This document shows, in pieces, positions 57,232 through 64,000 of a DNA stretch of 64,000 nt. The position numbers and the translations under genes were made by a program. Position 1 is the first letter of the stretch. Every line of letters starts with the position of its first letter. The DNA comes from Planococcaceae bacterium Storch 2/2-2 (lineage in GTDB: Bacteria > Bacillota > Bacilli > Bacillales_A > Planococcaceae), in assembly GCA_009740415.1 (NCBI GenBank), contig WOYE01000009.1:1364001-1428000 (forward strand), written 5' to 3'. The notes beneath the pieces were generated by a model, which was not told the origin of the DNA, did not search any database, and saw only the letters and a program-made list of their open reading frames with translations.

Positions 57232-58173
57232 TTACTGACCCCAACGGAGGCAAATGCCACCCCACGTTAAGCCTCCACCGAATCCGACGAGGACGAGGAC
57301 GTCATCGTCTTTTATTTTACCATCTTGCCAATCATCATACATGGAAATCGGAATCGAAGCAGCAGATGTATTACCGTATTTATGAATCGTTTTCGATACT
57401 TTTTCTTCTGCTAATCCGAGACGAGTACGTGCTGCATCCATAATGCGTGTATTCGCTTGATGCGGTATTAAATAATCGACATCATCTTTCGTCAGCCCAG
57501 CCTTTTCAGCGACAGAAACAGCCGTTTCACCCATTTGACGAACCGCAAATTTGAACACTTCGCGACCGTTCATCTCAATGAATCCTTCATCCGTCTGTTG
57601 AAGGTGTTTTCCACCCGTTCCGTCGGCTCCGAGCTCGATTGACAAAATACCGCGTCCTTCGCTCACTTTTCCGAGCACAGCGGCACCTGCTCCGTCACCG
57701 AACAATACAGCCGTCGTCCGGTCTTCCCAGTCGATAATTTTCGACAGTTTTTCCACTCCGATCACGAGCGCGTAATCGTACACCCCATTTTCGATGAACT
57801 GTTGTGCTGTCGCTAATCCGTAAATAAATCCAGAGCAAGCAGCTGATACGTCCATCGCTGAAGCGTTTACCGCACCGATCCGTCCTTGAACCATCGATGA
57901 TACCGACGGAAAGACTTTATCGGGTGTCGCTGTCGCTACGATGATCATACCGATTTGTTCAGGCTGAAGCCCCGATGCTTCCAATGCTTCTTTTGCCGCT
58001 TCGTAAGCGAGGTCAGACGTTTCGACATCGTCTGGCGCAATTCGACGTTCTTCAATCCCCGTACGTGAGCGAATCCACTCGTCCGATGTATCCATCACTT
58101 TCGATAAATCATCATTCGTTACGATTCGCTCAGGAACGTACTTCCCCATACTTAAAATGCCTGCTTTCATCAT
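57232..58173 (-). CDS. fabH: Beta-ketoacyl-ACP synthase III
   Basis: A 313-residue enzyme that starts fatty acid synthesis from acyl-CoA and malonyl-ACP. The Cys is in [13 protein letters not shown] (about 113), His in [11 protein letters not shown] and Asn in [11 protein letters not shown]. Two adjacent ATGs (58173, 58170) follow GGATGGGG. A FapR box sits at the promoter. Confidence 0.96.
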   Translation of the reverse strand: MMKAGILSMGKYVPERIVTNDDLSKVMDTSDEWIRSRTGIEERRIAPDDVETSDLAYEAAKEALEASGLQPEQIGMIIVATATPDKVFPSVSSMVQGRIGAVNASAMDVSAACSGFIYGLATAQQFIENGVYDYALVIGVEKLSKIIDWEDRTTAVLFGDGAGAAVLGKVSEGRGILSIELGADGTGGKHLQQTDEGFIEMNGREVFKFAVRQMGETAVSVAEKAGLTKDDVDYLIPHQANTRIMDAARTRLGLAEEKVSKTIHKYGNTSAASIPISMYDDWQDGKIKDDDVLVLVGFGGGLTWGGICLRWGQ

Positions 58174-58199
58174 TTCCCCATCCTTCTTTATTATCTGTT

Positions 58200-58245
58200 A
58201 TTAGTACCTAGTATTAATAGTAAAAGAAAATGATTCATTTTTCAA
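58200..58245 (-). promoter_or_regulatory. fabH promoter with FapR operator
   Basis: ATTAGTACCTAGTATTAAT (58200-58218) matches the known FapR operator of Bacillus almost exactly. On the minus strand TTGAAA (58240-58245), a 17-bp spacer and TACTAT (58217-58222) form the promoter. Malonyl-CoA would release FapR. Confidence 0.85.
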
Positions 58246-58346
58246 CAGCTAGCCACACTTTTCTCGTCATTTTTTAACTTTTCCCCACGTTCTTTCGGTA
58301 ATATGATATGATGTACGAAGAAATTATATAGGTAGAGGTGAAAAAT

Positions 58347-58532
58347 ATGCGCTTTATTATGACATTCGTATGGTCATTTGCACTCGTCATTTTAGCAAAC
58401 TACGTCGCTGGAGCGATCAAAGGTCGTCCTTTCGTTTTAGCTGACAGTTACTTGCCTGCTGCTCTTTTAGCAGTTTTCGTCTTCTTGCTTGCAGCGGTCA
58501 TCCCGAAAGAATCTACACCTGAATATGAATAA
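58347..58532 (+). CDS. DUF2929 small membrane protein (YjzD-like)
   Basis: 61 residues with two membrane helices (about 3-22 and 38-55). It starts MRFIMTFVWSFALVILANYV. Similar to YjzD, which also lies beside fabH in B. subtilis. ATG 58347 follows AGAGGTGA; the GTG at 58338 overlaps that site. Function unknown. Confidence 0.75.
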   Translation: MRFIMTFVWSFALVILANYVAGAIKGRPFVLADSYLPAALLAVFVFLLAAVIPKESTPEYE

Positions 58533-58533
58533 A

Positions 58534-58569
58534 TGAAAAGCCGTCCGATCCTTAGATCGAACGGCTTTT
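58534..58569. terminator. Bidirectional terminator between yjzD and clpB
   Basis: AAAGCCGTCCGATC / GATCGAACGGCTTTT. Confidence 0.85.
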
Positions 58570-58570
58570 A

Positions 58571-60712
58571 TTATGCATTCGTTACGACGAGCTGATCGTC
58601 TTCAATCGATAGACGTAACGTATCGCCTTCTTGTAACGTTCCTTGAATAATTTGTTGAGCGACTGCTGTCTCAACATGACGTTGGATGAATCGACGTAAC
58701 GGACGCGCTCCAAAATCAGCGTCGGTACCGTGTTCAACGATCCAATCGAGCACGTCTTCGCTATACTGCAAGTCGAATTGTTGAGAAGCGAGACGTTTTT
58801 TCAAATCGCCTAACATTTTTTCTGCGATTCGGTTGAACACATCGCCTGATAAGGAGTGGAATACGACGATGTCGTCCATCCGGTTTAACAACTCGGGACG
58901 GAAATGTTGACGAAGTTCCTTCATTAAAAGGTCTTCGAGTGCATGCTCTTCTGTCGACTCGACTTCTAATAAATATTGTGAACCGATGTTCGACGTCATA
59001 ATGATCACTGTATTCGTAAAGTCGACCGTCCGGCCTTGACTATCCGTAATGCGTCCATCATCGAGCGCTTGTAGTAAAATGTTCGACACGTCCGGGTGCG
59101 CTTTTTCGATTTCATCGAGTAAAACGACGGAATACGGGTTACGGCGAACCGACTCGGTCAATTGTCCGCCTTCTTCATACCCGACGTATCCCGGAGGAGC
59201 TCCGACTAATCGAGACACACTATGCTTTTCCATATATTCACTCATGTCGATCCGAATGAAATGGTCTTCCGAATCGAATAACGTCGCAGCTAACGTTTTC
59301 GCAAGTTCTGTTTTACCGACACCTGTCGGACCTAAAAAGAGGAATGAACCGATCGGTTTGTTCGGATCTTTAATACCGCTCCGCGCACGCCAAACTGCTT
59401 CCGTTACGAGCGTCACTGCATTGTCTTGACCGATGACACGTTCTTTCAACGTCTCGCCGAGACGGAGTAATTTTTCGCGTTCGCCTTCGACGAGTTTCGT
59501 CACGGGAATACCTGTCCAACGAGCGACGACTTCCGCTACTTCTTCCTCTGTCACTTCTTCACGAATGAGGCGACCTTCCCCTTCATCTTCTACTGCATCT
59601 TCCATATCGCGAATCGCACGTTCCAATTGTGGAATTTCACCGTGTTGCAATTCGGCTGCTCGGTTCAAATCGAATGAACTTTCCGCTTCTTCCAATTCAC
59701 GGCGCGCTTCATCGAGACGTTCACGTTTCATCTGAACTTGCTCGATCACTTCTTTTTCTTTCAACCATTGATTGCGCATCTCTTCCGAGGAATCTTTCAA
59801 CTGTTGCAATTCCTCTCGTAAATGATTAAGCCGTGTTTTACTCACATCATCCGTCTCTTTCATGAGCGCTTGCTCTTCGATCTCGAGTTGTAAAATACGA
59901 CGCGTCACGTCATCGAGTTCTTGTGGCATCGAATCGATTTCTGTACGGACCATCGCGCTCGCTTCATCGATTAAATCGATCGCTTTGTCCGGCATGAATC
60001 GCTCTGTTAAATACCGGTCGGATAGTGCCGCTGCTGCGACGATCGCTCGGTCGTGAATGCGGACTCCGTGGTGCAACTCATAACGTTCTTTCAATCCTCG
60101 TAAAATCGAGACCGTATCTTCGACAGAAGGTTCGCGAACGAGTACTTGCTGGAAACGTCGTTCAAGCGCAGGGTCTTTTTCGATATATTGACGGTACTCA
60201 TCGAGTGTCGTCGCACCGATACAAAATAGTTCGCCTCGGGCGAGCATCGGTTTCAACATATTTCCCGCATCCATCGCACCGCTTGAACGCCCTGCACCGA
60301 CGATCGTATGCAATTCGTCGATGAATAAAATAATTTGTCCTTCGCTTTCTTTCACTTGTTTCAAAACGCCTTTTAATCGCTCTTCGAATTCCCCTTGATA
60401 TTTCGCTCCTGCAATTAACGAGCTCATATCTAATTCATAAATCGTTTTTTCCTTCAATCCTTCAGGAACGTCACCTTTTACAATCCGTTGAGCGAGCCCT
60501 TCGACGATCGCTGTTTTACCGACACCTGGCTCACCGATTAAAACCGGGTTGTTTTTCGTTTTTCGAGATAAAATACGGATCACATTCCGCACTTCTTCAT
60601 CTCGGCCGATAACAGGATCCATTTTACCGCCTCGCGCAGCTTCGACTAAATCGTATCCGAACTGCTCGAGCGGTGTTTTTTGATCATTTTGTTGCATATT
60701 ATTCATTCTCAT
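58571..60712 (-). CDS. clpB: ClpB-type disaggregase without N-terminal domain
   Basis: A 713-residue AAA+ protein. Walker A1 GEPGVGKT is at residues 60-67, then [12 protein letters not shown] and the ClpB middle coiled-coil domain (about 265-390). NBD2 has [30 protein letters not shown] and [16 protein letters not shown]. Normal ClpB (about 860 residues) has an extra N domain of about 145 residues; here only [19 protein letters not shown] precedes NBD1, and no upstream ORF supplies it. It resolves protein aggregates with DnaK. A CtsR box controls it. Confidence 0.93.
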   Translation of the reverse strand: MRMNNMQQNDQKTPLEQFGYDLVEAARGGKMDPVIGRDEEVRNVIRILSRKTKNNPVLIGEPGVGKTAIVEGLAQRIVKGDVPEGLKEKTIYELDMSSLIAGAKYQGEFEERLKGVLKQVKESEGQIILFIDELHTIVGAGRSSGAMDAGNMLKPMLARGELFCIGATTLDEYRQYIEKDPALERRFQQVLVREPSVEDTVSILRGLKERYELHHGVRIHDRAIVAAAALSDRYLTERFMPDKAIDLIDEASAMVRTEIDSMPQELDDVTRRILQLEIEEQALMKETDDVSKTRLNHLREELQQLKDSSEEMRNQWLKEKEVIEQVQMKRERLDEARRELEEAESSFDLNRAAELQHGEIPQLERAIRDMEDAVEDEGEGRLIREEVTEEEVAEVVARWTGIPVTKLVEGEREKLLRLGETLKERVIGQDNAVTLVTEAVWRARSGIKDPNKPIGSFLFLGPTGVGKTELAKTLAATLFDSEDHFIRIDMSEYMEKHSVSRLVGAPPGYVGYEEGGQLTESVRRNPYSVVLLDEIEKAHPDVSNILLQALDDGRITDSQGRTVDFTNTVIIMTSNIGSQYLLEVESTEEHALEDLLMKELRQHFRPELLNRMDDIVVFHSLSGDVFNRIAEKMLGDLKKRLASQQFDLQYSEDVLDWIVEHGTDADFGARPLRRFIQRHVETAVAQQIIQGTLQEGDTLRLSIEDDQLVVTNA

Positions 60713-60731
60713 ATGACCCTTCCTTTCTGAC

Positions 60732-60748
60732 TTTGACTATCTTTGACT
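60732..60748 (-). promoter_or_regulatory. CtsR operator upstream of clpB
   Basis: On the minus strand AGTCAAAGATAGTCAAA is a full direct repeat matching the CtsR consensus (RGTCAAANNANRGTCAAA). A TATATT -10 lies next to it. Confidence 0.85.
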
Positions 60749-60819
60749 AATATAAATATATCAAATTTTTACGTTATTGTACATTCATATGCTTCCACGA
60801 TTTCCTTTTTTTAAACAAA

Positions 60820-60862
60820 AAGCATCGGTAAAACGTAGACTACCCGTTTTACCGATGCTCTC
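60820..60862 (-). terminator. Terminator of yitW
   Basis: On the minus strand AGCATCGGTAAAACG / CGTTTTACCGATGCT is followed by TTTTTG. Confidence 0.9.
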
Positions 60863-60877
60863 TCTTACTGTATCCGA

Positions 60878-61189
60878 TTAACCACGTACGCCTAATGCTA
60901 GTTTTGCGTAACGTGACATCATTTCTTTCCCCCAAGGAGGGCTCCAAACGACGTCTACTTCGACGTCTTTCACTTCTGGCAACTCTAGTAACGACTGCTT
61001 CACACCCGTCATAATTTGTGGTCCCATCGGACAACCCATCGACGTGAACGTCATTTTTACTTTTGCCACACCTTCTTCGTCTAAATCGACGTCATAAATT
61101 AAACCTAAGTTTACGATATCGATACCGAGTTCCGGGTCAATGACATTTTCGAGAGCTCCTAACATGCTCCCTTTCATTTCCTCATCCAT
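60878..61189 (-). CDS. yitW: Fe-S assembly factor of the DUF59/MIP18 family (YitW)
   Basis: A 103-residue protein. It has VIDPELGIDIVNLGLIYDV, MTFTSMGCPMGPQIM with the conserved Cys (about residue 53) and VDVVWSPPWGKEMMS. These proteins help mature Fe-S enzymes. It lies near yitV and yitU as in B. subtilis. GGAGG is upstream. Confidence 0.92.
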   Translation of the reverse strand: MDEEMKGSMLGALENVIDPELGIDIVNLGLIYDVDLDEEGVAKVKMTFTSMGCPMGPQIMTGVKQSLLELPEVKDVEVDVVWSPPWGKEMMSRYAKLALGVRG

Positions 61190-61254
61190 TTGATCGCCTC
61201 CTATTACTGCTCATCTATAATACCAAATTTAAAAAACCATTCCAATGAACTTGC

Positions 61255-62025
61255 CTAATTGACGAGATGCTCAGCAAACCATTCAGTTGAACGAATCATC
61301 GCTTTTCGAGGTACCGAATGGCCTCGTTCTTCATCTGCGATAAATAGTAAACGTTCCGGTGTCTGTTCATACAAGCTTTGCAGTTGATCGACGAGTACGT
61401 ACGTTAGTTCGAACGGGACGATCTCGTCTTCCTCACCGTGCCAAATAAATAACGGACGGCCATTTAAACGCGTGAGATCATTCGAAAGATCATACGTAGT
61501 TAAATTTTCTAACAGTTGATCGATCGTTTCTTTCGAAAGAGGTAACTCCATCCCTTTCTTTTCAAAATAACGAATTTGACCGCGCGCTAATTTTTCGTAA
61601 TGGGCACTTCCCATCATCGATACCGCCGCGGAAATCCAGTCGTACATCGATAAACAGCCGTACGTCGTAATCGCACCCATCGATGTTCCACCGACACCAA
61701 TTTTTCCTTCGATCAACAGCCCTCGTTCATTAAGATGTTCGTAAAGAGTTCCCACTTCTTGAATCGATTGTAACACCGTTGGCCAAAATTCCATTCCCAT
61801 TTGGAATGTCGTATACTGCTCGTCTCGTTCCCCGTGCAGACGCGCTTCAGGTAAAATGACACGCATGCCACGCATCGCTAAGTTGTACGCGTAATGCAAA
61901 TTATGTTCTTTTGCACTTTGAAAACCGTGCAAGAAAAAAACGGTCGGTAACGGATCGTTCTCTTGTCCGTCTTTCGTAATATGTAAGTAAGGTATTGACT
62001 CAAAATGCTCTAAATGTACTTTCAT
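61255..62025 (-). CDS. yitV: Alpha/beta hydrolase (YitV-like)
   Basis: A 256-residue serine hydrolase with FFLHGFQSAKEHN (oxyanion region), nucleophile VGGTSMGAITTYG (about 116), Asp in WHGEEDEIVPFEL and His in DEERGHSVP. The substrate is unknown. Adjacent to yitW and yitU. Confidence 0.87.
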   Translation of the reverse strand: MKVHLEHFESIPYLHITKDGQENDPLPTVFFLHGFQSAKEHNLHYAYNLAMRGMRVILPEARLHGERDEQYTTFQMGMEFWPTVLQSIQEVGTLYEHLNERGLLIEGKIGVGGTSMGAITTYGCLSMYDWISAAVSMMGSAHYEKLARGQIRYFEKKGMELPLSKETIDQLLENLTTYDLSNDLTRLNGRPLFIWHGEEDEIVPFELTYVLVDQLQSLYEQTPERLLFIADEERGHSVPRKAMIRSTEWFAEHLVN

Positions 62026-62160
62026 TTGCCTACCTTCTTTCCATTTTTGTACTATTATTAGATTTTATCAGATGCTTCATTGAAAAACAAAATGACCTAC
62101 TTTGACGAACGCGAAGTGAAACGGTACACTGTCAAAAGTGATAGAAAGTGAGGGATTCGG

Positions 62161-62970
62161 ATGGAACCACATTTAATCGTCCTCGATTTGGACGGTACCC
62201 TTTTAACCGATGAAAAACAAATTTCAGATCAAACGTTTCAAGCGCTCCAACGAGCGAGACAGGAAGGTCACGAAGTGATCATTGCGACCGGTCGACCGTA
62301 TCGATCAAGTATTGAATATTATGAAGCGCTCGAACTTCATTCACCGATCGTAAACTTTAACGGTTCTCTCGCTCACCACCCGAAAGATGAAACGTGGCCA
62401 CATTATCATAAAACGATTGAACGAGCGACTGTTGAAGAAATTATTACGTTTTCGACACCGTTCCAAGTGCAAAACGTCGTGGCAGAAGTACTCGACAAAG
62501 TGTATTTAGCCGAGCACGATGAGTTGCTCATGCCGATTTTTAATTACGGGGAGTCGAACATCGAATACGGCGATATTTTATCGTTGTTACAAACGCCTAC
62601 GACGAGTTTGTTAATTCAATCGACCGATGAACATTTTGAAGCGATGCGGCAAAGCATTACATCAACGTACGCGAACGTCGTCGATCATTACGTATGGGGT
62701 GCGCCTTACCATATGCTCGAGCTCGTCCCTGCTGGTGTGACGAAAGCGACGGGTGTCGAGCACGTCGCAAAACAGTACGGCATTCCACGCGAACGCATTA
62801 TCGCTTTCGGCGACAATGCGAACGATGTAAAAATGCTACAATATGCCGGTACAGGGGTCGCGATGAGCAATGCCATTCCTGAAGCACAAGAAGCAGCTGA
62901 TTTATTAACACGCTCAAACAACGAAGATGGAATCGCTCACTATTTGGAAAGCCACTTCAACTGGTCCTAA
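62161..62970 (+). CDS. yitU: Cof-type HAD phosphatase (YitU-like)
   Basis: A 269-residue HAD hydrolase with a C2B cap: LIVLDLDGTLLTDEKQI (motif I), IIATGRPYRSS (motif II), GVTKATGVEHVAKQYG (Lys) and IIAFGDNANDVKMLQYAG (motif IV). In B. subtilis YitU is one of the phosphatases dephosphorylating a riboflavin precursor; here that is inferred. Confidence 0.88.
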   Translation: MEPHLIVLDLDGTLLTDEKQISDQTFQALQRARQEGHEVIIATGRPYRSSIEYYEALELHSPIVNFNGSLAHHPKDETWPHYHKTIERATVEEIITFSTPFQVQNVVAEVLDKVYLAEHDELLMPIFNYGESNIEYGDILSLLQTPTTSLLIQSTDEHFEAMRQSITSTYANVVDHYVWGAPYHMLELVPAGVTKATGVEHVAKQYGIPRERIIAFGDNANDVKMLQYAGTGVAMSNAIPEAQEAADLLTRSNNEDGIAHYLESHFNWS

Positions 62971-62998
62971 AAAGAGCTGTCAGACGACAGCTCTTTTT
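62970..62998. terminator. Bidirectional terminator
   Basis: AAAAAGAGCTGTC / GACAGCTCTTTTTT. Confidence 0.85.
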
Positions 62999-64000
62999 TC
63001 ATACGCTTTGGCGGTTCGACCGACGGAGTACAGCGACTAAAAAGATTGTAAAACCGACGACGACAGATGCTGTCGCTACGATGTAACCGACGTTGTATCC
63101 TTGGTCTTCTTCAACGTAATAAACGTCCGACATTTCTCGCGTTAAAACGATGTAATACGTACCGTCTTCATTTTGTCGAATTAAATCATCTTGAAGTAAA
63201 CCGCGCATTTTTTTACCGTCTCCAATTTGATCGGCTGTCAATTGAATACTTCTCGTCTCATCCGAATTGTTCAATGCGACGATCCATCGCTCATCATCCG
63301 ATGAGCGCATCCAAACGAGGTAATCCCCTTCGGTATGTAACCATTCTACTTCACCTGTTCGTAACGTTTTTGAACGATTTCTCAAATCGTTTAACTGTCC
63401 GATTCGCTCTTTCAATTCCATTTCCGTTTTGAAATTCATAATCGGATGTTGCCATAAATCATTATTTAATGCGATTTCTGACCCGTACGTCATGACAGGT
63501 GTTCCTGGTAATGTAAATAGAGCAGTCGCTGCTAAATGCCACCGTGTCGGTGGAAACATACGTAAGTCGACCATTTTTTTCGTCATGCGCTCCCCTTCTA
63601 ACGTATCGAGCGCAATCGGTATCGACTCATCGAGCGACCAATTGACGAAAGCGTCGGTCGGTTCATTGAATGCTGCGAACGTCTGTTGGAGCAATTCCGT
63701 TCGCTCTTCATTCACGACCGCTCGTTCGGTCACGCGCTCATCGGCAATGATGACAAAACGTTTCGATTCCTGTTCTAATTGGGCCGCGCGCTCTTCCAAT
63801 GTACGAACGTCATACGCATCCGTCTCTACGAAACGAACTCCATCGATATCGTTCGATTCGATGAATGTTGCTACTTTTTCAATCATCTGTCGTTGTTGTT
63901 CTTCATCTAAGGACTGCCCTTTCCATATCAAGGGCACATCGATAACGACTTCGATCGATTGTTTATGAAATGCTTCGACCATGTCACGAAGTTCCTCTTC
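62999..64000 (-). CDS. Membrane-anchored GH13 (amylase)-like protein, C-terminal part
   Basis: The frame is open from the right edge to the stop at 62999 (333 residues seen, start outside). The GH13 barrel is recognisable: DMVEAFHKQSIEVVIDV (region I), IDGVRFVETD (region II), LFTLPGTPVMTYGSEIAL. The residues that catalyse are changed: NH of region I is IW, the nucleophile Asp of GFRxD is Val, and region IV NHD is not found (DLRMFPPTRW). A C-terminal helix (VGYIVATASVVVGFTIFLVAV) and RRSNRQSV anchor it in the membrane. It is likely a pseudoenzyme. Confidence 0.75.
   Translation of the reverse strand, partial: EEELRDMVEAFHKQSIEVVIDVPLIWKGQSLDEEQQRQMIEKVATFIESNDIDGVRFVETDAYDVRTLEERAAQLEQESKRFVIIADERVTERAVVNEERTELLQQTFAAFNEPTDAFVNWSLDESIPIALDTLEGERMTKKMVDLRMFPPTRWHLAATALFTLPGTPVMTYGSEIALNNDLWQHPIMNFKTEMELKERIGQLNDLRNRSKTLRTGEVEWLHTEGDYLVWMRSSDDERWIVALNNSDETRSIQLTADQIGDGKKMRGLLQDDLIRQNEDGTYYIVLTREMSDVYYVEEDQGYNVGYIVATASVVVGFTIFLVAVLRRSNRQSV

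Overview
The window looks like a chromosome segment of a Gram-positive Bacillales bacterium (Bacillaceae, Planococcaceae or Exiguobacterium-like; I cannot name the genus). The main reason is the conserved Bacillus gene block fabH-fabF / trpS / spx / mecA / coiA / pepF / yjbH-yjbI / yjbL / nadK / rluD. The regulation agrees: T-box, S-box (SAM-I) and M-box leaders, a FapR box, a CtsR box and cre-like sites. I see no rRNA, CRISPR array, prophage or intact insertion sequence.

Layout. 1-4.2 kb: end of an aldehyde dehydrogenase gene, an acetyltransferase, ypsA and two related acyl-CoA dehydrogenases. 4.3-6.9 kb: tRNA-Val(GAC), a small Cys-motif gene broken at an A10 tract, and two tandem EamA transporters. 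6.9-11.2 kb: an isochorismatase-family hydrolase, then an M-box-controlled magnesium operon coding for an MgtE with no N domain, an MgtC, and a membrane-less MgtE regulatory half. 11.2-15 kb: a DUF4870 protein, a YtkA-type lipoprotein and a two-component system with a small third gene. 15-24.7 kb: rlmN, two small membrane proteins, and the operon hisZ-G-D-B-A-F-IE-C with divergent hisJ; hisH is absent. 24.7-31.6 kb: gdhA, a HAD phosphatase, a tetR-SMR-SMR efflux operon, malic enzyme, S-box metA and an AbrB-like regulator.

31.6-34.3 kb: a two-gene respiratory module. One subunit resembles cytochrome bd subunit I fused to a c-type cytochrome; the other is a divergent CydA-like subunit with a long acidic tail. 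34.4-39.3 kb: a thioredoxin-like protein, T-box serA, a HAD phosphatase, a GNAT and an amphi-Trp protein. 39.4-45.5 kb: an SLC13 permease with an ABC ATPase, pgpA, yjcH-yjcF and a full-length mgtE. 45.5-55.9 kb: the yjb/competence/spx block and T-box trpS. 55.9-64 kb: FapR-controlled fabH-fabF, yjzD, CtsR-controlled clpB without its N domain, yitW/yitV/yitU, and a membrane-anchored GH13-like protein that runs off the right edge and appears to have lost its catalytic residues.

How the parts work together: most of the window is housekeeping amino-acid (His, Ser, Met, Glu, Trp), lipid, Mg2+ and proteostasis functions, each with its own recognisable control element. The parts I consider least explained are the split MgtE operon with a candidate leader peptide, the CydA-like/cytochrome c complex, the his operon without hisH, the GH13 pseudoenzyme and the frameshifted CPHC gene.
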